Positions 1 to 8,842 are shown, counted from the stretch's first letter. The stretch is 64,000 nt of DNA from Chryseobacterium sp. SNU WT5 (GCF_007362475.1 NZ_CP041687.1:992001-1056000); one strand, 5' to 3'. Program-made: numbers and translations. Notes: a model not told the origin generated them from the letters alone.

Positions 1-26
1 CACAACTGGAAAACGATTAAAGTTAA

Positions 27-51
27 AAAGCAGAAATTAAATTTCTGCTTT
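27..51. terminator. Bidirectional hairpin terminator
   Basis: An AT-rich inverted repeat (AAAGCAGAAATT, one-base loop, AATTTCTGCTTT) has an A-run on its left and a T-run on its right, so it can stop transcription from both directions. It lies just past the 3' end of the RNase P RNA and probably also ends a plus-strand gene left of the window. Confidence 0.7.
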
Positions 52-63
52 ATTTTTTAAAAA

Positions 64-395
64 CCCACAAGAGAAACTGTAAGCCGGATTCTGTAAATTG
101 GTCGAAACCAAAATGCCTGTTATTTATCTACGATTTACATTGCTGCAAAACTTTAGCTGTTTACCCCTCGGTTTTTGGAACGAGCCACTCCTATTTTCAT
201 TGCTGAAAAAATCCGATATACTTAACATTGCACCGCAAAGAGTTTACCTGGTTTCACTATAAATTAATATACATACTTTCTGTTGCACTTGTCCTGATCT
301 CACGACCGACGGATGTTATCCGCTTTGCTGCTCTACGGTGTCCGGACTTTCCTACCCCAAACGAATTTGGAATCAACAGGACGTTTTTCTTGTGG
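64..395 (-). ncRNA. rnpB: RNase P RNA
   Basis: This is the catalytic RNA of ribonuclease P, which removes 5' leaders from pre-tRNAs. On the minus strand the 5' part carries the conserved AGGAAAGTCCGGACACC (complement of 337-353) and the 3' part carries ACAGAATCCGGCTTAC (complement of 79-94), the two hallmark conserved regions of bacterial RNase P RNA. The ends can be closed as helix P1: CCACAAGA at 395-388 pairs with TCTTGTGG at 72-65. The ends given follow from P1 and agree with the start predicted from the -7 box at 400-407. The length of about 332 nt fits a Bacteroidota type A RNA. An 83-codon open frame across this locus is not considered a gene. Confidence 0.95.
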
Positions 396-399
396 ATGG

Positions 400-407
400 C
401 AAAGATA
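400..407 (-). promoter_or_regulatory. rnpB promoter -7 box
   Basis: The minus strand reads TATCTTTG, an exact match to the Bacteroidota TAnnTTTG element. The predicted start, 5-7 nt downstream, coincides with the 5' base of the RNase P P1 helix. Confidence 0.75.
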
Positions 408-491
408 CATAATATTGAAAATTTAGCCAGGTTTATTTTTTGGAAAGAATTTTGCTATGAAGAGAACTTAATTTATTGATATATTTGACTT

Positions 492-1346
492 ATGAACTAT
501 TACGAAACGATAATGAGTGTCCTGAACAAGTGGTACAGGGGTTTTGCGGAGGCAACTCCGAGACTTGCCGTGGGGATCTTGGTCTTCCTTCTTTTTTTAA
601 CGCTAAGTAGTTTTCTGAGCAAAATCTCCGTAAAAATCTGGCATCGCTTTTTCCCGAAAAGTAAAAACACCTCTGTTGTTACTTTAATCAAAGTTTTTAA
701 ATTCCTGATTATTCTTTCTGGAGCCTTTATTTCTCTCGAAATTATGGGAATGGGTAGCTTTGTTATAAAATTTATCGGAAGTCTGGGAGTTGCTGGGGTG
801 ATCGCCGGGGTTGCATTAAAAGATCTGGTCTCCTCCATGTTTTCCGGAGCATTGATCAGTGTAGATAAAGCTTTTGCCGTGGGTGATTATATTACCATTA
901 GAGATGTATCAGGAACTGTCGAAAGCATTGATTTTCTTACCACTAAAATAATTACCGATGAAGGTAAAAAAGTACACGTTCCCAATCAATTGGTTTTCAG
1001 TGCGCCATTTACCAATTATTCTGCGTCCGGACAGCGAAAGGTATTTCTGGATATTCAAATTTCAAATAATCAGGATTTAGAAAAAGTAAGTGACTTGATT
1101 TTGAGTGAAATTAAAACTTTTGATTTTGCGGATCATGTTGATGATGCTCAAGTATTTATTCAAAAACAGTCATTTGGCATTTTTTATATGCAGGCTAGAT
1201 TTTTCATGAAAAGTGGCGCCAGTATTAACAAGGTGAAAACAGATGCACTCATGAGATTAAAAAGCAAACTGGAAAGTGAAGGCGTGCAACTGGCAACACA
1301 GGCTGACCTTGCTCCTCAAGTCATGAATAAAGTGGGCGCAGAATAA
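492..1346 (+). CDS. Small-conductance mechanosensitive channel (MscS family)
   Basis: Inner-membrane channel expected to open under osmotic down-shock and release solutes. The 284-residue protein has three membrane segments at about 25-45, 63-88 and 92-125; the third has the Gly/Ala-rich pore-helix pattern (GSLGVAGVIAGVALKDL). A soluble beta-domain follows, with the MscS-type VGDYITI and VHVPNQLV segments. Length matches compact MscS proteins. A TATATTTG box at 480-487 lies only 5 bp before the first ATG, so if that box is used, translation would start at Met8 (513) or on a nearly leaderless transcript. The gene stands alone between rnpB and the terminator shared with sucC. Confidence 0.93.
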   Translation: MNYYETIMSVLNKWYRGFAEATPRLAVGILVFLLFLTLSSFLSKISVKIWHRFFPKSKNTSVVTLIKVFKFLIILSGAFISLEIMGMGSFVIKFIGSLGVAGVIAGVALKDLVSSMFSGALISVDKAFAVGDYITIRDVSGTVESIDFLTTKIITDEGKKVHVPNQLVFSAPFTNYSASGQRKVFLDIQISNNQDLEKVSDLILSEIKTFDFADHVDDAQVFIQKQSFGIFYMQARFFMKSGASINKVKTDALMRLKSKLESEGVQLATQADLAPQVMNKVGAE

Positions 1347-1410
1347 GAGAATATTTGTGATTAAAAACCCATAAAGAGAAGCTTTTCAATGCATCTCTCC
1401 TTAACAAAAA

Positions 1411-1438
1411 AAACCGTTTCAATTGAATGAAACGGTTT
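1411..1438. terminator. Bidirectional terminator between mscS and sucC
   Basis: Perfect 11-bp inverted repeat AAACCGTTTCA / TGAAACGGTTT with a 6-nt loop, A-rich on the left and T-rich on the right. It sits between two converging genes. Confidence 0.85.
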
Positions 1439-1460
1439 CTCTTTTTATATATCTAAGATT

Positions 1461-2654
1461 TTAGTGACCTAAAACTTCTTTTACTTTTTTAGCAGCTTCA
1501 TCCAAAGTAATCACGGAATGAACTGGCAATCCAGAATCATCGATCAATTGTTTCGCTTCAACTGCATTGGTTCCCTGTAATCTCACGATCAACGGAACTG
1601 GAAGACTTCCCATTGCTTTGTAAGCATCTACGATACCTTGAGCGACACGGTCGCAACGTACGATTCCACCGAAGATATTAATTAGAATTGCTTTTACATT
1701 CGGATCTTTCAAGATAATCCCAAAAGCTTTCTGAACTCTTTCTGCATCAGCGGTACCACCAACGTCCAAGAAATTCGCCGGGTTACCACCAGATAATTTA
1801 ATGATATCCATAGTCGCCATTGCAAGACCAGCACCGTTTACCATACAGGCAACGTCACCATCCAACTTCACGAAGTTCAAACCAGCTTCACCAGCTTCAA
1901 CATCGGTAGGATCTTCTTCTCTTGTATCTCTTAATTCTGCCAAATCTTTGTGACGGAATAAAGCGTTGTCATCTAAAGAAACTTTAGCATCAACAGCGAT
2001 AATTTTGTTATCAGAAGTTTTTAAAACCGGGTTGATTTCAAAAAGAGAAGCATCAATTCCAACATAAGCGTTGTACAAAGAAGCGATAAACTTTACGAAA
2101 TCTTTATGAGCAGCTCCTGTTAAACCTAAGTTAAACGCGATCTTTCTCGCTTGAAAACCTTGCAATCCAACAGCAGGATCTACTACTTCATTATGAATTA
2201 AGTGCGGAGTTACTTCTGCAACGTGCTCAATATCCATTCCACCTTCTGTAGAATAAACGATCATATTTTTTCCTTGTGCTCTGTCTAAAAGGATGGAAAC
2301 ATAAAACTCTTTAGTTTCAGTTTCACCTGGATAATAAACATCTTCAGCTACTAAAACGAAATTCACTTTTTTCCCTTCCGCAGAAGTTTGTGGAGTAACC
2401 AACTGCATTCCGATGATGTTTCCAGCATTTTCTTTCAGTTTTTCCATGTTCGGAGAAAACTTTACGCCGCCGCCTTTACCACGTCCACCTGCGTGAACCT
2501 GTGCTTTAACTACCCAGCCTTCATTTCCGTTCATTTCTGTTAACTTTTTTGCTGCAGCTTCAGCTTCGTCAACATTATTTGCGATAAAACCTCTTTGGAT
2601 GTTTACGCCGTATTTTGCCAAAATTTCTTTCGATTGGTACTCGTGAAGATTCAT
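1461..2654 (-). CDS. sucC: Succinate--CoA ligase (ADP-forming) subunit beta
   Basis: TCA-cycle enzyme subunit that makes ATP (or GTP) from succinyl-CoA together with the alpha subunit SucD. The 397-residue length is that of full SucC. An N-terminal ATP-grasp fold carries the glycine-rich loop GGRGKGGGVK at about 57-66, the SLFEINPV metal-site segment near 207, and a C-terminal ligase-CoA domain with NIFGGIVRCDRVA. sucD is not adjacent, a separation that is common in flavobacteria as far as I know. A minus-strand TAAATTTG box at 2693-2700 may be its promoter. Confidence 0.98.
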   Translation of the reverse strand: MNLHEYQSKEILAKYGVNIQRGFIANNVDEAEAAAKKLTEMNGNEGWVVKAQVHAGGRGKGGGVKFSPNMEKLKENAGNIIGMQLVTPQTSAEGKKVNFVLVAEDVYYPGETETKEFYVSILLDRAQGKNMIVYSTEGGMDIEHVAEVTPHLIHNEVVDPAVGLQGFQARKIAFNLGLTGAAHKDFVKFIASLYNAYVGIDASLFEINPVLKTSDNKIIAVDAKVSLDDNALFRHKDLAELRDTREEDPTDVEAGEAGLNFVKLDGDVACMVNGAGLAMATMDIIKLSGGNPANFLDVGGTADAERVQKAFGIILKDPNVKAILINIFGGIVRCDRVAQGIVDAYKAMGSLPVPLIVRLQGTNAVEAKQLIDDSGLPVHSVITLDEAAKKVKEVLGH

Positions 2655-2692
2655 ATTATTTAAATTAGATATTTATTTTTTTTAACGATTGA

Positions 2693-2700
2693 CAAATTTA
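2693..2700 (-). promoter_or_regulatory. Candidate sucC -7 box
   Basis: Minus strand TAAATTTG matches TAnnTTTG, 39 bp before the sucC start codon. No convincing -33 TTG was seen. Confidence 0.45.
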
Positions 2701-2704
2701 AGAA

Positions 2705-3188
2705 AATTTGGTTAGATAGTAGGTTTAGTCTTTAAATTATTTGGATCCTCTTTGAAGGTCGTCTAAAGCCATTTTTATGATATTTTATTTGGACGCACCT
2801 TTGATTTTGTTGAAAGGCAATCTTTCTATTTTTTTTATTTTGAGCGCCATTTTCGGCTTTCACTACTCGCTTCCCGAACAAATGCCTCGGCAGAGCTCAA
2901 ACATGCCTTTCAATCCGGGGCGCAGTTTGTTTCTCATTAGAAATAATGGAACATCAAAATCAGCGCACAGATCTCAGGGATTTACGCAGATTTTAACAAA
3001 AAACTAAAAAATTATAACCTCTGATAATACCCCGTATTAATCCGTACAAATGTGTGCTATCTGTGTACCAAAAAACACATCGACAAATCATTATTCCGCA
3101 GTTCTTAAGCCAGGACTTGGGCTATCCCTCAAAAATGTCATAAATTGCCACGGTAGTCAAAATCGATCGATATCCCGAAAATTATTGA
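2705..3188. other. Gene-free stretch with decayed repeat-like sequence
   Basis: No gene can be supported here. The segment at about 2850-2935 is unusually GC-rich for this genome, and about 2955-3070 contains direct and inverted echoes of a 'cacagat...cagatt' / 'ctatctgtgta' word. A 76-codon frame at 2777-3007 runs through these words and has no recognisable protein features, so I treat it as chance. Confidence 0.5.
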
Positions 3189-3212
3189 TTGAGTTTAAGG
3201 TATACTAATTCT

Positions 3213-4187
3213 ATGAAATTTAAAAAGCCCAATAAAAAATGGACGATCGTTTGGTTTATTGCAGCCATAATTTTCGTCCTAGCTGTTTTCCCCGTTCCAT
3301 CCCAAAACCCTATAAAATATATCGATCGGGAAAGTGGACAGGTAAAAACTGAAAATGTTTACGGTGAAAAATGGCTCGATTGGCTGTATCATAATCCAGT
3401 TGGCGAAGCGACATTATGGACCATCGCAAAACGGAAAATCGTAACTTCTATTTATGGAGACATGATGGATAAAGAATCGTCAGCGTCTAAAATTAAGCCC
3501 TTTATAAAAGAGTATGACGTCGATATCAGTATTGCACAAAAACAGAGCTTCAATAGTTTCAATGATTTTTTTACCCGAAAACTCAAACCAGAAGCCCGAC
3601 CGATCGATGCAGATTCACTCGTGGTAACTTCTCCAGCTGATGGTAAAATCTTAGTCTATAACAATGTAAGCAAATCCGATTTTTACATCAAAGGTTTTCG
3701 GTTTAATGTTGATTCTTTTTTAGATAATAAAGAATTAGCAAAGAAATATAAAAATGGATCCATGATCGTTTTTCGGCTTGCGCCGCCAGATTATCATCGC
3801 TATCACTTTCCGGTAAGTGGAACAACCTCATCTTCAAATATAAAAATTGATGGTGATTATTACTCCGTCAATCCTTTGGCTCTCCGTAAAAAAGCCGAAA
3901 TTTTCTGGCTCAACAAACGGGAATATGGAGTAATTGAAAGTCCAGCTTTTGGTGATATTGTCATGGTAGAAGTTGGTGCCACCATGGTTGGAAGCATGAT
4001 TCAAACTTACTCGGGTACGACTGTAAAAAAAGGGCAAGAAAAAAGATATTTTAAATTTGGCGGTTCTACGATAGTTCTATTGTTTGAAAAAAATCAAATT
4101 AAAATTGATGCTGATTTATTGTCCAATACAGCAAACGGCCTGGAAACGACCATAAAAATGGGCGAACAGATTGCAGTAAAAAAATAA
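3213..4187 (+). CDS. Phosphatidylserine decarboxylase family protein
   Basis: Predicted pyruvoyl-dependent decarboxylase acting on phosphatidylserine or a related lipid at the membrane to give phosphatidylethanolamine. The 324-residue protein has an N-terminal membrane anchor (about 10-28), the LAPPDYHRYHFPVSG segment with the conserved His cluster, VEVGATMVGSM, and near the C-terminus FGGSTIVLL, which corresponds to the G-S-T self-cleavage site that creates the pyruvoyl group. I chose the ATG at 3213; the frame is open from a TTG at 3189, but that would add eight unlikely residues. It is a single gene between two intergenic regions and ends at a strong hairpin. The exact substrate is inferred from the family. 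Confidence 0.88.
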   Translation: MKFKKPNKKWTIVWFIAAIIFVLAVFPVPSQNPIKYIDRESGQVKTENVYGEKWLDWLYHNPVGEATLWTIAKRKIVTSIYGDMMDKESSASKIKPFIKEYDVDISIAQKQSFNSFNDFFTRKLKPEARPIDADSLVVTSPADGKILVYNNVSKSDFYIKGFRFNVDSFLDNKELAKKYKNGSMIVFRLAPPDYHRYHFPVSGTTSSSNIKIDGDYYSVNPLALRKKAEIFWLNKREYGVIESPAFGDIVMVEVGATMVGSMIQTYSGTTVKKGQEKRYFKFGGSTIVLLFEKNQIKIDADLLSNTANGLETTIKMGEQIAVKK

Positions 4188-4188
4188 A

Positions 4189-4212
4189 AGCCGCCTTATT
4201 GCTAAGACGGCT
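4189..4212. terminator. Hairpin terminator between converging genes
   Basis: AGCCGCCTTA / TAAGACGGCT with a 4-nt loop and one mismatch, followed by A/T-rich sequence on both sides. It serves the decarboxylase gene on plus and the multicopper oxidase on minus. Confidence 0.75.
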
Positions 4213-4235
4213 GATAAAAATACAGATCGCAGAAT

Positions 4236-6626
4236 TTAATACATAAAAGTCAAACCTCCTCCAAACCCAAACTCACTATCATAGTTTGTGGATATTGAAA
4301 CCCATTTTTGCACTATATATTTTAGTCCAAAATCAAATTCTTTATCAGAATTCACGGCAAAACTTCCGCGAATTCTAGGTGAGATTTTAATTCTTTCACG
4401 GCTCAATTCCAAACGGACTTTTCCATTGTTATCAACGTTAGCATCGGCTGTCACCAAAAATGGTAAGATGTAACGAATACCCGCGATGGCTACGTTTTCA
4501 TTTTCAGGCATCACATTTTGTCCAAACCACGTTTTTGCCAGGTCATGTGTTTTCTGCGTTCTAAAACCTACATAAGGCATTGCCCACTGATATTTCCCAA
4601 GAAAGCGTCCTACCTTTACACTTCCTTCATAATGCGTGAAATCATAGTTGGAATGTAATTCATTAACGTTCATCCAACGTGCACCAAGCATACTCATGTT
4701 TTCAAGATGTAATTTATTAGAAGCAACATCCAGCATTGCCGTTGTGCTGATCATTCTGTTGGTGTTTAGAAACTTTCGGTAAGCCGCTTCTTTATTCGGA
4801 AGCTGCGGATTGGATGCCGAATTTTCATACGTGAAGACCTTGCCCATTCCGGTCATCATGTGATAAAGAATATGACAGTGAAAAAACCAGTCTCCATCCT
4901 GATTCGCTGCAAACTCAATCGTATTGGTTTCCATCGGTGCCATATCGACTACATTTTTCAGTGGCGAATATTCACCTTTAGAATTAATCAAGCGAAAATC
5001 ATGACCGTGAAGATGCATCGGATGACGCATCATCGAATTATTGTACATCGTAATTCGTACAACCTGACCTTTTTTAATTAAAATCTTATCACTTTCAGAG
5101 ACTGTTTTATTATCTAAAGTCCAAAGGTAATTTCGCATATTTCCTTCGAGTGTAAAATTTAATTCCTTTACATTATCATCAGGCAGTGAAGTTTTAAAGG
5201 GCGATTTCAGCATATTATAACTCAGGCGTTTGATCGTTTTCGTATCAGACTCACCCATATTATGCGTACTGTGATCCATTTCACCATTTGCCGAATTCGT
5301 ATCCATTTTACTATGATCCATTTCTTTGTCAGAGTCCATTTTCTTACCAGAAGATTTCTCCTTCATGCCCATCATTTCATTCATATGCTTCATCGTCTGC
5401 ATTCTTTGGCTTTTTGAAATTTTGGGATACATGACTTCATTCATATCCATCATCTGATTGCCCATCGTCATGTTCATCGGTTTCATATCACCGCTCATCT
5501 CCATCATGCCGTTCATCATCTTCATTCCTTCAAAAAGCATCAATTTTGGCAGGTTTGGCGCTTCCACTTTGTCACCGTTACCTAACCACAAAGAAGCGTG
5601 CCCCTGGCGGTCTTCGGACGTGGAACGGAATTCAAAACTTTTATTTTCGGGGATCGTAACTACAATATCATAGGTTTCAGAAACACCCACGATCAATCGG
5701 TCCACTTCCACAGGTTCTACTTCATTACCATCATTTCCTATAACAGTAATTTTTCCGCCACCATAATTCAACCAGAAGTACGAAGATGATCCACCGTTGA
5801 CCACACGCAGATGAACTTTATCACCGGCCTTCAAATTTTTATAATCAGAAGAAATTTTACCATTGATGAGAAAATTATTGTAGTAAACATCGCTCACATC
5901 CATGGCTTCCATTCGTTTCCATTCGTTCAAAAGTTTGGTGCCGAAATGACCAACTTTCGCCGCCTCGGAATAACTTTGAACGGTACCTTTTTTCACGGAC
6001 CAATAATCTCCCTGATCCATGTGCAGACGACGCATGATCTGTTTCGGATTCTCATCCGTCCATTCTCCAAGAAGAACCGGAATATCCGCATCGAATTTTT
6101 TGTCAGGCTGACCATCTCTTTTTTGGAAAACCAAAATACCATTCATCCCAATCTGTTCTTGAGTTCCCTCATGAGAATGGTACCAATAGGTTCCATTTTG
6201 AGAAATACGAAATTTGTACAAATGCGTTTCACCGGGTTTAACTTCTTTCGTTGTTAGATAAGGAACGCCATCCATTTCATTGGGTAGAATTACGCCGTGC
6301 CAGTGAAGACCTGTGTTTTCTTTCAATTGATTATGCAGATAAATTTCTGCAGTATCTCCTTCTTTAAAATATAAAGTTGGTGCCTGCAATTTTCCATTCG
6401 TGGCAATGGCCCGGGCGGGTTTTCCGCTAAAATTAACAAGCGTGTCTTTTACGTACAGATCATAACGAACCGTTTTTCCACCAAAAGAAATTTTTCCGGT
6501 AGACTCGTTTTTTGAATCCGTTTTTTTCTCCATATGCATAGTGTGGTTCTGAGAAAATCCCTGAACCGACACGACTAGAAAAAGAAGCGTGCATAATTTT
6601 AAAAAGTTGGGTATTTTATTTTTCAT
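4236..6626 (-). CDS. Multicopper oxidase (CopA-like) with C-terminal CopB-like region
   Basis: Secreted copper-resistance oxidase expected to bind Cu and oxidise Cu(I) in the periplasm or at the outer membrane. A signal peptide covers about 1-25. Cupredoxin copper motifs are visible: HWHG near 108, a HSH motif near 150, HPMHLHGHDF near 535-545 and HCHILYHMMTGM near 583-594. Between them lies a Met/His-rich stretch (about 365-475, many MM, MDH and MKHM words) typical of CopA Cu-binding loops. The final ~160 residues are not part of a usual oxidase: they have alternating beta-strand character, end in Phe-Met-Tyr, and resemble the outer-membrane CopB protein (PYVGFRTQKT, IRYILPFLVTADANV). The 796-residue length fits a CopA-CopB fusion. 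The start overlaps the end of the DUF305 gene by 11 bp. Confidence 0.92.
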   Translation of the reverse strand: MKNKIPNFLKLCTLLFLVVSVQGFSQNHTMHMEKKTDSKNESTGKISFGGKTVRYDLYVKDTLVNFSGKPARAIATNGKLQAPTLYFKEGDTAEIYLHNQLKENTGLHWHGVILPNEMDGVPYLTTKEVKPGETHLYKFRISQNGTYWYHSHEGTQEQIGMNGILVFQKRDGQPDKKFDADIPVLLGEWTDENPKQIMRRLHMDQGDYWSVKKGTVQSYSEAAKVGHFGTKLLNEWKRMEAMDVSDVYYNNFLINGKISSDYKNLKAGDKVHLRVVNGGSSSYFWLNYGGGKITVIGNDGNEVEPVEVDRLIVGVSETYDIVVTIPENKSFEFRSTSEDRQGHASLWLGNGDKVEAPNLPKLMLFEGMKMMNGMMEMSGDMKPMNMTMGNQMMDMNEVMYPKISKSQRMQTMKHMNEMMGMKEKSSGKKMDSDKEMDHSKMDTNSANGEMDHSTHNMGESDTKTIKRLSYNMLKSPFKTSLPDDNVKELNFTLEGNMRNYLWTLDNKTVSESDKILIKKGQVVRITMYNNSMMRHPMHLHGHDFRLINSKGEYSPLKNVVDMAPMETNTIEFAANQDGDWFFHCHILYHMMTGMGKVFTYENSASNPQLPNKEAAYRKFLNTNRMISTTAMLDVASNKLHLENMSMLGARWMNVNELHSNYDFTHYEGSVKVGRFLGKYQWAMPYVGFRTQKTHDLAKTWFGQNVMPENENVAIAGIRYILPFLVTADANVDNNGKVRLELSRERIKISPRIRGSFAVNSDKEFDFGLKYIVQKWVSISTNYDSEFGFGGGLTFMY

Positions 6627-7101
6627 TTTCTAATCTTTTAATCATGGCTTTCATTTCTTCAATTTCTTTTCTTTGAGCCTTGATGATATCATTTGCTAAT
6701 TTCTTCACTTCAGGATCTTTGATATCGGCGCGTTCACTTGTTAATATGGCAATTGAATGGTGAGGGATCATAGCGCGCATCCATAGCAGGTCGTCAATTG
6801 GTTTTTGCGCACGGACTAAATAAAGAGAGCCGAAAAACAGCAGAAGACTTCCGACGACAATTGCAATATTATGTTTTTTGTTTTTATACATTTTCAGCAT
6901 AAAACCGAACATTAGTAAAGCCATCGAGGCAATCATTAGACAAGTCATATAAAATCTGGTCATGCTGAAATAAACATGATCCAATTCGTAAGTGTTAAAA
7001 TACATGACCACATACATAACGATGAACGAAACTGCCATCATCAATAAAAATTTCGGATACGGATTAGAATGTGATTTATTTTGTTCTGAATGAGTATTCA
7101 T
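6616..7101 (-). CDS. DUF305 domain membrane protein
   Basis: A 161-residue protein with three predicted membrane helices (about 16-36, 46-69, 76-95) followed by a DUF305 segment carrying MIPHHSIAI and a basic/acidic helix to the C-terminus. DUF305 proteins often lie beside copper oxidases and are His/Met-rich; a Cu-binding or Cu-delivery role is an inference from this context. The gene overlaps the downstream oxidase gene by 11 bp, which suggests translational coupling. The last 60 residues are strongly helical and charged. Confidence 0.88.
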   Translation of the reverse strand: MNTHSEQNKSHSNPYPKFLLMMAVSFIVMYVVMYFNTYELDHVYFSMTRFYMTCLMIASMALLMFGFMLKMYKNKKHNIAIVVGSLLLFFGSLYLVRAQKPIDDLLWMRAMIPHHSIAILTSERADIKDPEVKKLANDIIKAQRKEIEEMKAMIKRLENEK

Positions 7102-7211
7102 AATTGTAAATTTTCGTTAGTGTTGATAAACTGTTAGATCTCCATAATCTTCCACTCCATGATAAACAGGAATGGAAAATTATCAGTGAAAATAGAGCGG
7201 TAAAAGTTTTA

Positions 7212-7682
7212 TTATTTTAAAACGTTTTTCACACTTCCACATTTCAACATCGAACTGCCGTAGTAAGGATTTCTGATCTCTTTTTCAGCACTTAACCAAG
7301 AAGCATCTGCCATGGGACAATACTGTACAAATACAGAATCATCGGCAAGTTTGAATTTTTGACCTAATGAAATCATATTTAAAGAAAGTGTATTAAAGAA
7401 CTCTCTCTGCTTATCGATACTTCTGTTTTCTGCAATTTGAGATGCGTCTTTTCGCAAGATATCTAAGTTGCCTTCCGATAAAACTTTGTAGTCAACCATT
7501 GAGGCAGATTTTGCAAAGTTGCTAGCTGCTTTTGAGGCTTCGTCAGAATTATCTGAAGCTAAAGCCGTTTTGATGTTCAAATAATTTTGATAGAGTCTTG
7601 AAATGGAAGTATCACTCTTTTGAGCCGAAATGTTTAGAATTGAAAATATAGAAAATACGGTTGTGAAAATTAATTTTTTCAT
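7212..7682 (-). CDS. DUF3347 periplasmic protein, copper-locus type
   Basis: A 156-residue exported protein with a signal peptide (about 1-20) and a helical DUF3347 domain. The C-terminal signature VQYCPMADASWLS...IRNPYYGSSMLKCG contains two Cys and a Met and is the typical DUF3347 end, also seen at the end of some CusB-like adaptor proteins. It is likely a periplasmic metal-binding factor acting with the oxidase, inferred from neighbours. It lies 94 bp after the HYC_CC_PP gene and 110 bp before DUF305. Confidence 0.88.
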   Translation of the reverse strand: MKKLIFTTVFSIFSILNISAQKSDTSISRLYQNYLNIKTALASDNSDEASKAASNFAKSASMVDYKVLSEGNLDILRKDASQIAENRSIDKQREFFNTLSLNMISLGQKFKLADDSVFVQYCPMADASWLSAEKEIRNPYYGSSMLKCGSVKNVLK

Positions 7683-7776
7683 TGTAATAAATTTTAGATT
7701 GTTTTAAATAGGGAAGGTCCAAAAACATTTGGACACGGGAAATCATCATTAATCATAAGAAAAATGATGTTCTATT

Positions 7777-8154
7777 CTAAATTCTAAAATTACAGTGAGA
7801 AATAAATAAAGGAAGTTCCGCTGTCTCAGGCGGCGCGTTGATATGAATTGAAAAATTGTTACGCTCTAAAATCGGTGTTATAAAGTTAACAAAATATTCC
7901 TGTGGAAGAACTGCTCCTATTGGAGCATCATTAATAAATGAAATATTTGCTTTTGGACCTACATCAGTTTTTAAAACTTTGACTTCACTTTTACAGCAAT
8001 CTTTTTTATCTTCTGTTCCACAAACGTCACACGTTTTACTTGACGAAACCGAAGAAACTAAAATTTGATCCAGACAATAATGCACGTTATAAACCATTCC
8101 GGAAGAAAATCCGAAATAGAAAACGGTAAACATGATGGCAAGATATTTTTTCAA
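7777..8154 (-). CDS. HYC_CC_PP family protein
   Basis: A 125-residue protein with an N-terminal signal/membrane segment (KKYLAIMFTVFYFGFSSGM) and the three family hallmarks in order: HYC (in VHYCLDQ), paired Cys (CDVCGTEDKKDCC), and PP (NAPPETAELP). The function is unknown; the Cys clusters suggest metal binding. I chose the TTG at 8154 because a TATCTTTA box at 8171-8178 would overlap the longer frame beginning with TTG at 8181, and because the KKYLAI start looks like a normal signal peptide. It is the first gene of the copper operon. Confidence 0.82.
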   Translation of the reverse strand: MKKYLAIMFTVFYFGFSSGMVYNVHYCLDQILVSSVSSSKTCDVCGTEDKKDCCKSEVKVLKTDVGPKANISFINDAPIGAVLPQEYFVNFITPILERNNFSIHINAPPETAELPLFISHCNFRI

Positions 8155-8170
8155 TTTTAATAATATTCGG

Positions 8171-8178
8171 TAAAGATA
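8171..8178 (-). promoter_or_regulatory. Candidate -7 box of the copper operon
   Basis: Minus strand TATCTTTA (one mismatch to TAnnTTTG) lies 17 bp ahead of the chosen TTG start of the HYC_CC_PP gene. No operator was recognised. Confidence 0.4.
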
Positions 8179-8247
8179 CAAAATGAGAAAAGAATTGATC
8201 GGATAAACAATTGATAACGTGTATTAAACTTATGTTAAAATAAAAAA

Positions 8248-8272
8248 GGGATCAGCTTAATATACTAATCCC
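8248..8272 (-). terminator. Terminator of the azurin gene
   Basis: On the minus strand GGGATTAG...CTGATCCC (one mismatch) is followed by TTTTTTATTTT. It separates the azurin gene from the copper operon, so the two are separate transcription units. Confidence 0.75.
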
Positions 8273-8311
8273 CTATTTAATTTTTAACGACTACTATAAG
8301 TCCTTAAAGGT

Positions 8312-8842
8312 TTATTTTACGTTAAATTTACCTTTCATCATAGAATAATGTCCTGGGAATGAACAAAGGAAATCATACGTTCCTTTTTCGGGTGCCTGGA
8401 AAGTTATCGTGTCAGATTCGCCACCACCAATCAGTTTGGTATGTGCGATAATTTCACTTGTGTCAGCTGGAATGTAGCCATCTTTCTGAGCTTTCGCTGC
8501 TTCTGCTTCGAATTTATCGAGATCAGTACCTTTTTTCAATAGCACAAAGTTGTGTCCCATTGAAGCCATCGGCATGGTACCGGTATGGTTCAAAGTAAGA
8601 ACAACAGTTTGTCCTTCATAAACATCAATTTCTGAAAGATCATACTGCATCTTATCATTCCCATTTAAAGTGATATTAATCGTATCCTGCTTGGCAGGAT
8701 CAACAACAGTAGTTTTTTCAACGGTAGTTTCTACTGGTGCATCAGAAACAACAGAACTTTCTTCTGTTTTGTTACAAGAAATTAAAAGCGTACTGCTAAT
8801 TGCTAATAACGCTAGAACGGATTTGATTTTTGAATAATTCAT
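8312..8842 (-). CDS. Azurin-type blue copper lipoprotein
   Basis: Small electron carrier with a type 1 copper site, anchored as a lipoprotein. The 176-residue precursor has a lipobox ending LLISC (Cys near 23), a Thr/Val/Glu-rich linker (about 28-50), then a cupredoxin domain. Copper ligands are visible: His in MGHNF (about 102), Cys in FLCSF (about 160), His in PGHY (about 164) and Met in SMMKG (about 168). The linker is typical of flavobacterial lipo-azurins. It stands next to the copper-handling genes but has its own terminator and a TATCTTTG box upstream. Confidence 0.95.
   Translation of the reverse strand: MNYSKIKSVLALLAISSTLLISCNKTEESSVVSDAPVETTVEKTTVVDPAKQDTINITLNGNDKMQYDLSEIDVYEGQTVVLTLNHTGTMPMASMGHNFVLLKKGTDLDKFEAEAAKAQKDGYIPADTSEIIAHTKLIGGGESDTITFQAPEKGTYDFLCSFPGHYSMMKGKFNVK

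Noticed and set aside
228..479. 83-codon plus-strand frame
   Set aside because: It lies across the RNase P RNA and its promoter and has no protein features.
2777..3007. 76-codon plus-strand frame
   Set aside because: It runs through GC-rich and repeat-like intergenic words and resembles no protein family.
5811..6257. 148-codon frame opposite the multicopper oxidase
   Set aside because: It is antisense to a clear, motif-bearing gene, and its composition follows from that gene's codons.
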